NCBI RefSeq assembly: GCF_008831285.2
Contig: NC_045148.1
Location: 11,264,183-11,328,182, forward strand
DNA: 64,000 nt
Direction of reading: 5' to 3'
Source of the DNA: Nymphaea colorata
Taxonomy: Eukaryota > Streptophyta > Magnoliopsida > Nymphaeales > Nymphaeaceae
The notes under the pieces were generated by a model. That model ran no database searches, was not told where the DNA came from, and worked only from the letters and a program-made list of their open reading frames with translations. This document shows, piece after piece, positions 22,082 through 33,319 of the stretch. The number at the start of each line of letters is the position of its first letter. The stretch's first letter is position 1. Both the position numbers and the translations under genes were made by a program.

Positions 22082-24445
22082 ATGGCGTCCAGTTGGTCGT
22101 CTGTCTCGCATCGTCCCTCCTTCCTGAGAAGCCTATCCCGCTATCTCTCTTCTTCCCCCACCATTTGCCTCTCTCCCCTTTCCCCTTCCATCCCAGTTGA
22201 AGAGCAGGAAGAAGAAGAAGAAGAAGACAAGATCACGGACAAATCGTATTGGTCCCGGAAGATTCATAGCCTCTGCCTTTCCGGCGGCGTGGATGAGGCC
22301 TTGTCTCTGATGGGTCGCCTTTACCTGAGCGGGTTTCGCCCTGATTCCTTAAACCTGAGCAGCATCATCCATTCCCTCTGCAACTCGTCTAGGTACGCGG
22401 AAGCCCACCACCGCCTCCTCTTCTTCATGCACAACTCCGGCTGCATCCCAGACGAGCGCACCTGCAATGTTCTACTCGCCCGTCTCCTGGATGCCAATTC
22501 TCCATCCCTCACGTACCCAGTTTTCAAATTTTTGATTTCTGTGAAACCACATTTTGTTCCGTCGATCACCAACTACAACCGCTTGATCGATCTCCTCTGC
22601 CGGCACGGCCGCACCGGGGAGGCCATGGACCTCTTCCTGGACATGAAAAAGAGGGGCCAGAGGCCTAATGCTGTTACTTATACCTCCATGATCCAGGGAA
22701 TTTTCAGATCAGGTGGGATTAAAGATGCGCACCAACTATTTGACGAAATGATCCAACAAAAAGTTATTCCGAATTCTTTAACGTTCAGTGTTCTTCTTCG
22801 AGGGCTTTATCGAAGCGAGCGCAGGGTTGATGCTGGGAGAGAACTGATGTCCAGGATGTGGGGTAGGATGAGCGAAGAAAGTGATCGTTCTGTAAACTCG
22901 GCGGCTTTCAGTAATCTGATTGATGGGTTATGCCGAGAGGGGTTTTTCCATGAGGTTTATCGGATTGCTGAAGAAATGCCTCAGGGAAAGAATGTTCCTG
23001 AGGAGTTTGCTTATGCCCAGATGATAGATTCACTTTGTAGGGCTGGGCAAAATCATGGGGCGTCTAGAATTCTGTACATAATGAGGAAGAGGGAGCTACT
23101 TCCTAGCATGGTCTCCTATAACTTCATAGTTCATGGCTTAAGCAAGCAGGGAGGTTGTATGAGAGCCTTCCAGTTGTTTCAGGAAGGGATTCCGCTAGGC
23201 TATGTGCCGTCAGAACCAACATATAAAGTCTTGGTTGAGGGGCTATGCAGAGAGTTTGATCTTGGTAAAGCTAAGAAGCTATTGGAATTCATGTTGCAGC
23301 AGCGAGGAATTGATAAGACTCGCACGTATAACATCTTCTTGAATGCCCTCTGCTTCTCGGAGGACTCGACTGAACTCTTGAACGTCATGGTAGCGATGCT
23401 GGAGAACGGATGTCAGCCAGATGTCATCACCCTAAATACTGTGATTAATGGCTTGTGCAAGGCAAGAAAGGTTGATGAAGCAGGGAAGGTTTTAAATGAC
23501 ATGTTGGAGGGGAACTTCTGCAGTCCTGACGTCATTACTTTTACTACCGTAATTTGCGGGCTTTCAGATCAAGGAAGGACAGATGAGGCCATGGACCTTT
23601 TAAGGAAGATGCCGGAGAAAGGCTGTAACCCAAGTCTTGTAACTTACAATTCAGTTTTACATGGCTTGCGCATATCTAAGAAGACAGGTGACCTGTTGAG
23701 ATTTTTTGCTGAAATGATGAGTAATGGTGTTTCTGCTGATAGTACGACCTTTACCATCATCATCGATGGACTGTGTGAAGCTGGCAGGCTCGATGAAGCT
23801 AAGAGATTCTGGGAAGAAACAGTTTGGCCTTCCAAAATTCATGATGATTTTGTTTACGTTGCAGTCTTGCGAGGAATGTGCAATGCAGGCAAGTTAGAGG
23901 ATGCATGTAATTTTCTTTATGAATTAGTAGACGTAGGCGTTTCTCCTAAAGTTATCAGTTATAACGTGCTTATTGACAATGCCTGCGAACTTGGTTTAAA
24001 GCGAGAAGCATACAGGATTGTGGCCGAAATGCGGAAGAATGGTTTAGTTCCTGATGCGGTGACCTGGAGAACACTACAGAAGCTGCATGACAACCACAAT
24101 AGAAACAATGTTTGCAATTTCAACTTCCCGAGTGTGGCAGGTAATTCTACAGCGGAAATAAATTCGGAGGATGATGGATCTCTGTCGTTGTTCAAGCACG
24201 ATAAAGGCAGCGAAGAAGTAAATTTTGAAGCCATATCAGAAAGAAGCGATGAAAGGAAAAATCTAAACGTTGAAAATGATGAAGTTCTATTTGAGTGTAA
24301 CAGTGACATGTTTCATGTGGAAGAAGAAGAAGACATTATGAAGGAAGAAAGCCTGGAAAGCAGGACTTCAAACACGGAGAAGAGATCAACTGAAAACAGG
24401 GAACCTTTATCGAAGATGGCACGAAGGGTTTTTGGACTGCTTTAG
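22082..24445 (+). CDS. P-class pentatricopeptide repeat protein
   Basis: Intronless gene for 787 residues. The start is ATG at 22082 (context GAGCCATGGCG). The frame is open a little further upstream but has no earlier ATG. The N-terminus is rich in Ser, Arg and Leu (MASSWSSVSHRPSFLRSLSR), fitting an organelle, probably mitochondrial, presequence, and is followed by a Glu run. From about residue 55 to 660 there are roughly 15-17 repeats of about 35 residues with the P-class pattern (for example VTYTSMIQGIFRSGGIKDA and VITLNTVINGLCKARKVDEA). PPR arrays bind single-stranded organellar RNA, one base per repeat. There is no E, DYW or SMR domain. The last 120 or so residues form a polar acidic tail. 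It resembles Arabidopsis At3g18020 from memory, with moderate certainty. The RNA target is unknown. Confidence 0.92.
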   Translation: MASSWSSVSHRPSFLRSLSRYLSSSPTICLSPLSPSIPVEEQEEEEEEDKITDKSYWSRKIHSLCLSGGVDEALSLMGRLYLSGFRPDSLNLSSIIHSLCNSSRYAEAHHRLLFFMHNSGCIPDERTCNVLLARLLDANSPSLTYPVFKFLISVKPHFVPSITNYNRLIDLLCRHGRTGEAMDLFLDMKKRGQRPNAVTYTSMIQGIFRSGGIKDAHQLFDEMIQQKVIPNSLTFSVLLRGLYRSERRVDAGRELMSRMWGRMSEESDRSVNSAAFSNLIDGLCREGFFHEVYRIAEEMPQGKNVPEEFAYAQMIDSLCRAGQNHGASRILYIMRKRELLPSMVSYNFIVHGLSKQGGCMRAFQLFQEGIPLGYVPSEPTYKVLVEGLCREFDLGKAKKLLEFMLQQRGIDKTRTYNIFLNALCFSEDSTELLNVMVAMLENGCQPDVITLNTVINGLCKARKVDEAGKVLNDMLEGNFCSPDVITFTTVICGLSDQGRTDEAMDLLRKMPEKGCNPSLVTYNSVLHGLRISKKTGDLLRFFAEMMSNGVSADSTTFTIIIDGLCEAGRLDEAKRFWEETVWPSKIHDDFVYVAVLRGMCNAGKLEDACNFLYELVDVGVSPKVISYNVLIDNACELGLKREAYRIVAEMRKNGLVPDAVTWRTLQKLHDNHNRNNVCNFNFPSVAGNSTAEINSEDDGSLSLFKHDKGSEEVNFEAISERSDERKNLNVENDEVLFECNSDMFHVEEEEDIMKEESLESRTSNTEKRSTENREPLSKMARRVFGLL

Positions 24446-25982
24446 AAGAGGCATGAAAGGCGTCTTAGATTTTGCTTCATTCAAAGTCTAAGCCGTTCGT
24501 TTGGATCAAGTCATCAAACCAAAGTTCGTCAACAAAAGTTGGGAGACGAGAAACCTTCTCAGATTGTAGAAATAGGTTGTAAACTAAAAAAAGGGGAGTT
24601 CGGCAAATTCCACATTTTTTTTTCTTTTAGATTGGAAAATCTCTCTCTCTCTCTCTCTCTAAGAGGTGACTTTGGATTCTATTGATGAAACCAAATTCTG
24701 GATTGCACTGTGGATGCAGGCCCAGAGGTGTTGGTCTGTTTCGTGGACTAGGCTTAACCTGGACATAAGCCACCAGAGAAGCTTACTTTCCCCGCTCAAC
24801 TCATTTTGCACGATCAGACATAATCAGCCTGAAGCAACACAACCAAACTGTGATACGAAATGTTGGGTCACATCTCATCCAGAAAATGAAGAAAAACGGA
24901 ACATCGAATCAGATGATTCATATATTCTCCGCAGATGCCATGGTCACAGTCTGGACATGAAATGGGGCGCTAACAAGCTGGCTCATACATTCAAGAATAG
25001 AATTTAGAGCTCTCTCCTTCACTACCACAATGAACTTTGACTTGATAATGATAGGTTCTTCATCATAATTACCCTTTACAGCAGCTTCTAAGAAAGGGCC
25101 TTCTCATCTATCATATGCATGTTACAAAAGACGGTCACCAACTAATTCCGTTATGGACCAATTAGCCAAGTTGCTCAAAGACGCAGCGCACTGCTCCACT
25201 TACTGAGAATCTATGTGATCTCAGCCGACGTGATATCAAACCAAGCACCGGCGGTACGGTGAGATGGCCACGAGGATTCCTTTCATGTAGCGGCCTGTGC
25301 ATATACAAGTGCTCATCCACGACTAGCTTGAACTCACCTGTTGAAATTGAGAATCAAGAAAACTTCATGGTGCAACTTCTCCACGTTCCAAGGGCTAGCA
25401 AGAAAATGCTACCATTAAACCAGGTAATCATTTTGAAGGGGAAGATTTTGCTCATTGACCAATAATATTCAAAGCCCATGCTGCTGTATCTAAAGTCCAA
25501 CTTCGAAGCTGCATGTGCAACTCATTACAAATTTTGCTAATCACTCAGTCGCAGCTGCCTGAACAATTGAAACAGGTAACATCACAAACAACGGGCTTTA
25601 ACTTTGCCGGAATAACTGCTGCTCAATCAATGTAAAAAAAATCTAAAGGTTTAACATGCATTCTCTTGGCCAACGGCATCAGCACAAATCATGAATATTG
25701 AGATGCATGGATCCAAACGGAACCAAATTCCTGAATCTAGGAGTTGAACCGAGGCCTAGCTCAGTGATGGACACGGTGTCGTGCTGAATACCTTTCAAAA
25801 TATAACTATTAGTACAGGGTAACCACTGGGCTCTTGATAAAGGTTGCTGAGTATAAAAAATTACCGAGCCCACCATCGACTACAAAAGAATGTGGCAACG
25901 ACAGAACTATTGTTAAATGTCCATGAAGAGAAAGTACATCACCTGCAACGAAAATAGCTACCCTTGATCCTTAGCCAGCCAA
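24446..25982. other. Intergenic stretch downstream of the PPR gene
   Basis: A (CT)n run is at 24641-24660. A 113-codon plus-strand ORF at about 24666-25007 has no recognisable motif. A peptide reading LLHVPRASKKML near 25370-25410 faintly recalls the zinc-finger region of Copia polyproteins but is too short to call. Otherwise I see nothing. Confidence 0.4.
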
Positions 25983-26227
25983 TCAAGAACTCCCACTTTT
26001 TGACGTTCTTTCCTGCTCTTGCTCCTCCTTTCGTAGTCTGCCAGTATAATCATCCACCATTATGGCTCTCACTGTTCCACCAGGTAATCTTGCAATGTCA
26101 TTTGTTTTAACCTTCAATGCCAGTCATGGTAGCCATCTCTTGCTGATTGATGATATCAAATCCAGGTTTTTTGCAAGATTTAATAACTCGCTCTGAACTT
26201 CAGGGATACAATCTGTTTTGGCGTTCC
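25983..26227 (-). pseudogene. Unrecognised exon with an in-frame stop
   Basis: After an acceptor (TTATCAG, AG at 26229-26228) the minus strand has one frame open for 81 codons except for a single TGA at 26126-26124. The first part includes CIPEVQSELLNLAKNLD and ends SISKRWLP. After the TGA it reads VKTNDIARLPGGTV and DDYTGRLRKEEQEQER before a final TGA. Both halves look protein-like and share a frame, so this may be a decayed exon. Alternatively the first TGA is the true stop and the rest is 3' UTR. A strong donor (CCCG|GTAAGT, exon ending at 27419) upstream on the same strand could belong to the same gene, which would be divergent from mTERF4. I do not recognise the family. Confidence 0.35.
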
Positions 26228-28290
26228 CTGATAAGATTTCAAGTGTAACATGTCGAGAAAATGCAGAAACGCTAAAATTGCACGGATAGTAAGTAACCTT
26301 GACTGCAGAAAACTCTCAACCAAGAACATCCAAATTCTTACTTCCTCTAACAAATAAAACTTTGCCTCAATAAGTAGTCAGGCTAGGGGCACGAGAAAAA
26401 ATGTCTCCAGTTCAATCAGGGGCAGGGGTGGGCCCGCCTAGGCCGTGGCCCCATCCCAACTAATAGAAAAAAAAAATTGTATTACAAAAATTAAAAAAAA
26501 AATTGTTGGGTAATGTATTTTTTAGATTCGAGTTTAGTTTAGTCCTACCCGGATAAGTTTGATGGACTGTTTGGCCCGCCTCTGAAACAAATCCTTGCTC
26601 CACACTTGGTTCAATTCTTATAAGTGTTATGATTTTGCATCTTAAGTGGTAAGATACAATACCTAAGTTGAATAGTATGCTGCTGCTATCATTTATGTCA
26701 TTGTAGCCCACAACTTTGGAGGCATAAGCCATTCGGAATTGGTGAGGGGCCTTTGTAATCTAGGCACACACCAAGTTGTAATCTTCTCCCTGGAGCGGGT
26801 AACACTGCATGCAGCCGTTCTTTTAAGCAGTAGAACAAAATGGAAGCATTGGAAGTGGTCCAACTAGCTGAAACAGCAGCAGAAGAAACTCCAGAACTTG
26901 GAGGATATACTTAAAGTGAACTCAGAAAAGTTGTTAGAAGCCAGAGTTGGATAAGAAAAAAAAAGAACAAATCTTAAAAAAAGTCAGAGTACGTTCAATG
27001 ACATGACTCAAGACACTATATCTCCAGTAGTATTTAAATCATTTCTTAGTTGGTTCTAGTTTTCTCTCAGAAAACTATTCTCCCTGCCTACTTGAACGTC
27101 TTTTTTTAAGTAGTGGCTTGGTAATACTCCCACTCATCGAAATAATTTTAGGCTTTTAGCAATTTCATATACCCGTAAGTATTCATTTTAGTTGTTTAAC
27201 GTATTAAGTGATACATGTGGGTCAAAACCACCAAGTCAAATGTGCAGTTCCACGTAATAGATAAATACAGCAGCAACTAAGCTGAATTACTATTCATGTC
27301 AATTACGATAAAGAATCAAAATTAGGAAATGAAAGCGATTTCTTTGGTAACAAATCCAACAGAAGAGAGTCTCAGATAGGCCAGCGTGGTCAGAGTCGAA
27401 GGCGAGTTCAAGACTTACCGGGTGGAGTCGCGGAGATCTTTGCAGAATTAGAGACGAACCGAATCGACTACTGTCGTAGATCCTCTCTCCTTCGGAAAAT
27501 AGCCTGGATCTGGATAAAACCCGTATTGTCTTGGACTTTGCTTCCTGTCATAGATATGGGGATTGAAGCCTGAGGATAGATGAACGCCGCAAGACGGAGT
27601 TGCTGCTTTCTCCTTTGCCATAAACCCCATGAGCCACTTCCGATTCTTTCATACCGCCAGTCTCAGGTAGTCTCTCTCTCGATGTTGTTTTTGCGTTTTT
27701 TTTTTTTACCTTGTTGCATTGCTTAAACCTTAAGCCCTTGTTGGCGCCGGTCATTTTTTTTTCTCGCCATGCCCTTTTAGCTTGCTGAATTCAAATTTTA
27801 TAGAAAATCCAACTCAAATGCTTAATTTTTTAGGGTAGGAATTTTCACTATCAGGGACCTGTTTACTGGAGATTTTCTGTTAACGATAGCTCAACCACCA
27901 GTATTGGCGTTCATAAATTTGTTTATCGGATTTCCAGCATTGGCCTGCAAATGGACGTAAATGAAGTTATAAAAACTTAATTCAGGGTCCATTGGTCGAT
28001 GGTGCTGTTATTGTGAAGTTGGAGTTAGATGGTGTTGTCTTGTCGCGCTGAATCATTTCTTCCATTTTAGGTGTTTTTTCATTTTATGATTCGTAAACCA
28101 TCTGTCGGTTTCATGTGATGGAGTTATCAGGCGATGATTTCTGCATATCTTTATTTTGGCGGCTTTAGTTTGGAGAAGGCAAAAAAGACTTGAACGAAAT
28201 GGAAGCAAATTAGGTCGTCGCGTCCAATTCACGTGATGCACTCCGAATTGCAAGTAGATTAGTGGTTTGATCGTTTTCCGGTCTCAACAT
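26228..28290. other. Region upstream of mTERF4
   Basis: About 26380-26770 contains GGGCCCGCCTAGGCC and CCATCCCAACT words often seen in plant repeats. A minus-strand exon-like segment, about 27420-27690, ends in a strong GTAAGT donor and may be the first exon or leader of a divergent gene. The mTERF4 promoter should lie between that and 28290. Confidence 0.35.
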
Positions 28291-29862
28291 ATGTCAAACA
28301 TCATGATGATCAACTGTGCTGGCGTAACAAAATCTGGGTTTTGGTGTTCGCGCTCTGAGGCTTCCATCCTTGGTTTCAACTTTGCACATCTCAATCCGCT
28401 TAACAAAATCCTTTTCACAATTGAGAGGAGAAATGTCCTTCAAGTCGGAGTTGGGTCTGCTATTTCCCAAAGAATGTACTCGGCGGCCTCCTCAGGCTTG
28501 GCTTCAGCAAGTGACCGTTCTGATCGAAAGCCTGCCGGTAAGTCGTCTCTTTATGCCAGGCCCAGTTTGCTCCAAATGCAGCAGGATCGGCTCAAGGCAC
28601 GTGAAACTGTTTATGAGTTTCTGAGGAGTCTTGGAATAGTTCCTGATGAGTTGAACGGTCTTGAGCTTCCTGTTAGTATCGAAGTCATGAGGGAAAGGAT
28701 AGATTTCCTGCACAAACTAGGTCTTACAGTCTCGGACATCAACAACTATCCTCTTGTTCTGGGTTGCAGTGTGAAGAAAAACATGATTCCTGTACTTGAT
28801 TATCTTGGAAAACTGGGTGTTAGGAAATCCACCTTTGCAGATTTCTTGAGGCGATATCCACAAGTTCTTCATTCGAGTGTAGTAGTGGATCTTCAGCCTG
28901 TTGTGAAGTACCTCCAGGGTCTGGATATCAAGGAGAATGATATTCCAAGAGTTCTTGAGAGGTATCCAGAGGTTCTAGGATTCAAACTGGAGGGTACCAT
29001 GAGTACTTCTGTTGCATATTTGGTTGGCATTGGGGTAGGAAGAAGAGAAATTGGACCAATTCTTACCCGGTATCCAGAGATATTGGGAATGAGAGTGGGA
29101 AGGGTGATCAAGCCATTTGTGGAGATGCTTGAGAGCATAGGGGTTCCAAGGCAAGCTGTTGCAAGATTGATTGAGAACCGACCTCACATGCTTGGTTTTA
29201 GCTTGGGAGATCAGGTGAGACCAAATATAGATGCTTTGATTGAATTTGGGGTGAGAAAGCAAAGTCTGCCCTCCATCATAGTTCGCTATCCTGAGATTGC
29301 AGGACTTGATCTAAGGTCAAAGCTTCTGTCTCAGCAGAATTTCTTTAAGTACAATCTTGATGTGAATCCTGAAGAGTTTGGTGGAATTGTGGAAAAGATG
29401 CCACAGGTTGTTAGCCTTAACCAGACTCCAATAATGAAGCACATTGATTTCTTGAAAGGCTGCGGCTTCTCACAGGAAGATATGAAAACTATGGTCCTTG
29501 GTTGTCCTCAGATTCTTGCATTGAACATTGACATCATGAAACTAAATTTTGACTATTTTCAACATGAGATGGAGAGGAAACTGGAGGATATTGTCGCATT
29601 TCCAGCTTTCTTTACTTATAGCTTAGAGGCAACTATCAAGCCTAGGCATAAGAGGATTGCTAAGAAGGGTCTGAAATGCTCGTTGGGCTGGCTTCTGAAC
29701 TGCAGTGATCAGAAGTTTGATGAACGGATGAGCTACGACTTCATTGACATCGAGGAAATGGAAGCTGAGCCTTCATTTGATATGGAATCATTTTCACGGC
29801 CAAAGGAATATGAATCATCTTCGGAATATGATGACGACAGTGAGGATGATGATGACATGTGA
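28291..29862 (+). CDS. MTERF4: Transcription termination factor mTERF4, chloroplastic
   Basis: Intronless gene for 523 residues. It corresponds closely to Arabidopsis MTERF4 (BSM/RUG2, At4g02990, 541 residues), which localises to plastids and mitochondria. The maize orthologue promotes group II intron splicing in chloroplasts. The start is ATG at 28291 (MSNIMMINCAG). Upstream in-frame sequence has no ATG. The first 85 or so residues are a Ser/Arg-rich targeting region. Then come tandem mTERF motifs (about 30 residues each, for example FLRRYPQVLHSSVV, VLERYPEVLGFKLEGT and ILTRYPEILGMRV) that form the nucleic-acid-binding superhelix. The conserved block with PAFFTYSLE and RHKRIAKKG follows. The tail is acidic (EYDDDSEDDDDM), as in the Arabidopsis protein. 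Confidence 0.94.
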   Translation: MSNIMMINCAGVTKSGFWCSRSEASILGFNFAHLNPLNKILFTIERRNVLQVGVGSAISQRMYSAASSGLASASDRSDRKPAGKSSLYARPSLLQMQQDRLKARETVYEFLRSLGIVPDELNGLELPVSIEVMRERIDFLHKLGLTVSDINNYPLVLGCSVKKNMIPVLDYLGKLGVRKSTFADFLRRYPQVLHSSVVVDLQPVVKYLQGLDIKENDIPRVLERYPEVLGFKLEGTMSTSVAYLVGIGVGRREIGPILTRYPEILGMRVGRVIKPFVEMLESIGVPRQAVARLIENRPHMLGFSLGDQVRPNIDALIEFGVRKQSLPSIIVRYPEIAGLDLRSKLLSQQNFFKYNLDVNPEEFGGIVEKMPQVVSLNQTPIMKHIDFLKGCGFSQEDMKTMVLGCPQILALNIDIMKLNFDYFQHEMERKLEDIVAFPAFFTYSLEATIKPRHKRIAKKGLKCSLGWLLNCSDQKFDERMSYDFIDIEEMEAEPSFDMESFSRPKEYESSSEYDDDSEDDDDM

Positions 29863-32800
29863 TACTTTATCTGAAGTTTTAAATTTGATGCTTAGTGCAT
29901 CGTCAGAAAAAGGTATCTGCTTTAACAGGGGAGGTAGAACAAAATTCAATGATTAATTTGTTATTTATGTGCACTCTTTGGCAGCCTATTTCCTTCCGAA
30001 TCAAGCAATCCTTTGTAAAATTTGTAGCATTTATACCTTTATTTTGTATTGCTCACTACTTCACTCTTGGTTCTCTCGCATCATTTTGTCCAATATTAAA
30101 AATGAAGGGCTTGATTGGAATTCCGTAGTTACTAGTTAATTGACTCAGTGCTACATTTGGTGAGACATGAATTTTGTTATTTGAACTGATTAAGGGATTG
30201 TTTTACTTGTTAAACTAGCATTATATTGCTGAAGGCAATAGGCTCTGTGGGACTTGAGTCTTTGTTTGCATAACTCAGTAAGCAATACAGCGATCGAGAT
30301 ACTAACAGCCACCGAATAATGTCTATGTGCTGATCCATAATGAATTATTCTTTTCTGCCCTCCTTATACTTTTGCAATCTGTTACAACCCCTTATTTTCC
30401 ATGTCACCTTTACACCTTTTTTGGATGCTCCAAATAAAACCAAATCATAACTGTATTTGATTCCATATATCATGTCCTATGGTGCAGCTTCCAGTTCAGA
30501 GTAGTATGATCAAATCCAACTGTCATATCTACATGATCGTCATTGAGATGTTTATCTCTGTACTGAGCATCATATGTGCATCAGCTGCTTCTCCACTGTC
30601 GAGCTTGACCAATGACAAATTGTACATATGCTTGTGGAAATCAAATGATTAAGAAGCACTTGCATATATTGTGAAATTGTAAAGAAAAATCTTGCTTGTG
30701 CTGGTTGTATGATCGTAGTAAACTTTTTCTGCATGCTGCCTCTTTTCTTCATCCTTTTGAACACATACTGCAGTAATAAGGATGAAGGGAAATGCCCTTT
30801 TTCTCTCACGCTATGACAATGTTAATGTAGATACCAATGCCGGAATCCTTGAAGAATAACTTTGAGATTGTCAGAGTTGAATACTCGAACTTGCTACTCT
30901 GGATTGCAGATGCATTATGACTTGGGAACACATTATCTGCTTCATGTACAAAACCCCTTTATTTCAGCAGAACCAAGGGCTCGATAATTTAAAAGGTGCC
31001 TTAATTGGTCACATGGGCCACTGACTGGCTGCATATATTTGGAAGATTCAAGCCTGTGTTTAACCTTATATATTGTGCATTACATGTTCATCCATGGGTT
31101 AAATTTTGATATTTTTCCAAGGCACAGCTTATCAATCTTCACGATTGAGAGGATGATACATCCAGTTAATTTGCAAAGGGACCGCATTAGTCACCAACTG
31201 GTATCAGGCTTTGGATGTGAAATTTCATGTTCGATGTAGTGGATATATGCACAAGCACATATGCACTCACATGCGAAAATGCTTCTGAGTATCGTTTTGA
31301 TAAATATGGTTCTCCCTGTTAGATCTGGTTTAATTTAAGAGTAGGACTATGCATATATGGTCCTGCTGAATTACACGTTTGATCGGTGCTTTACCGAGTT
31401 GTAGCCGTAGCCCCACCATGTACACGTAAGCTCCATCAGAAAAACTACCAAGTACAGTTCTCTTTCTTGTATTATTTTGGAGTTTGGATTGCTTCTCATG
31501 GGGATTGGCTTCTGCTGTTACCAATTCTACCTTTGCAATAGGGTTTTGTTGGTGAATGGATCTGCTATCATGTCAGTTTTTAGATGTTTGTCACTGAAAT
31601 TTTTGAGTAAAAAATCGGAGCATGCTAATGAATTAGCTTTTTGAATAAATATCTTAAAATTCAAGCATTTTTCAGCACAAAGTTGTGGAGAATGACGCTG
31701 ATTCTTGCACTGGAGTAGTATTCGATTCTGAAACCCTTAGTTGAAACTCATAATTGAGTTTTTTTTTTTGGCCCAGTTGACTATGTGAATTCCATCACTA
31801 TATAATTAGAAATTTACATTTGACATGTAAATTAGATTTTATGACAGTCTAACGTCAGTTGTCCAAGCTCTTCTAGTTTATAAGTTAATAAATTTGAAAA
31901 ATTGATGCAAAAGCTGGTTTCTGTGTCTGGCAATGCAGATCGCATTTACACAGTTCATTGGCACTTATTTGGTAATCCACGTTAATAATCTGGGTTGTTG
32001 CATCTTCCAGAATTTAGATAGTTAATCTGTTAATTGAACTAAGTTTTGGCAATACTAGTGATGGCTACACTTGGAACAGGTGACAAGCCGTCACCAGAGC
32101 TACAAAAAAAATGGCAAAAGAAAAGACCACACAAGAAAAACACAATAAGAGAGAGACGAGGGAGAGAAGCGAGAAAAAGAAGAGATTTTCGTGAGAGTTC
32201 TATGGGGAGGTTTGACAATAACACTAACCTGGTGTTCCATGTCTTAAAGAGTGAAGCAGATTCATGGAGCGCTCATGAACCTATCCAAAGGTTAAAAGGC
32301 AAATTCATGAAATGCTAGAACTCATATTTCCATGAATCCCTAAATATTATGTTCTTGTTGCCAAGACCTCCTAAAAATTACTTTACCTGATCCTAATTGC
32401 ACTCTTCATCCATTTGAGCCTCTTCAGTGTCGACAGTTTCAACAGGTCTTCGGTAGGGCACAACCTTTTATATACCTATCCTTACTGTTTGATTGCAACG
32501 CAAAAAAGATATGAAAGGAAAATTCCCCTATGCGTACTTTGCATTGCTAAGGAGAAGAAATTATCCCATTAGTTTTTTTCCAGCGACAGATGAACTTGAA
32601 AAAAAACCACAGAAGTTAGTAGAAAGCACCTGATTTTCAAATGAAAAAAAAAAAAAAAAAACCTCTCGTAGTTGGAAAATTTTCAATCCATTTTTTAGAA
32701 TAGAAAGTGAATGCGCAGCCAAGCTAAAGATGATCTTGCTTGGGTGCACTTGAAAGACAAAGGCACTCTGAAGTGCAATTTCCCTACTTCCAAACACTAG

Positions 32801-33319
32801 AGAATGAAAGTTCGCTTCTTTGATTTGATATTTCTTAAATGTAATAACTTTTTTTTCCTCCTATACGTCGTAAAATTTTGTTCATAATTCCATAAGAGGT
32901 GTAACCTTAATAAAGACAAAGAATGAAGGAATGCAGGGCCTTCATGTTGTACAGTTAAAAAATCTGGCTTCATCGTTTTATTCCTTTGGTTTGATAGCAT
33001 CAATTCCCAAGATGCGTTTGATAGCCTTAAATAACTTCGCATCTTGGATTTGAACCTGTGTTTTAGGGGATCCTCCGTTTAATGAAAAAATCTAAAGTCC
33101 TCATTGTACAACTATAACTTTCTATTGTTTTTGGGAAAAATAAAGAGGGTGGGCCTCCAAGTTCTCAGCGCCCCAGTTCCTCCCGTCCCATTTTATGGGT
33201 TAGGTGCACTCTTTCGGACGCCTCCCTTTCTGTAACCGCCCTCCATTGCCAAACTATTTAAGATTTAAAGCTGCCAATTTCAATCCTCTGGCAGATTTCT
33301 TCGAAACCAAGAGACGACG
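29863..33319. other. Intergenic stretch between mTERF4 and MSRB
   Basis: No gene recognised on either strand. The sequence is AT-rich with short ORFs only. It includes the mTERF4 3' UTR, an A-run at about 32644-32660 and, immediately before 33320, the MSRB promoter and leader. Confidence 0.45.

Noticed and set aside
24666-25007. 113-codon plus-strand ORF downstream of the PPR gene
   Set aside because: No domain, no clear start context and no homologue recalled. The minus strand has a Cys/His-rich stretch here as well, but it is too short to support.
25259-25465. Possible Copia gag/integrase fragment (LLHVPRASKKML)
   Set aside because: Only about a dozen residues resemble the Copia zinc-finger region. 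There is no surrounding pol sequence or LTR.
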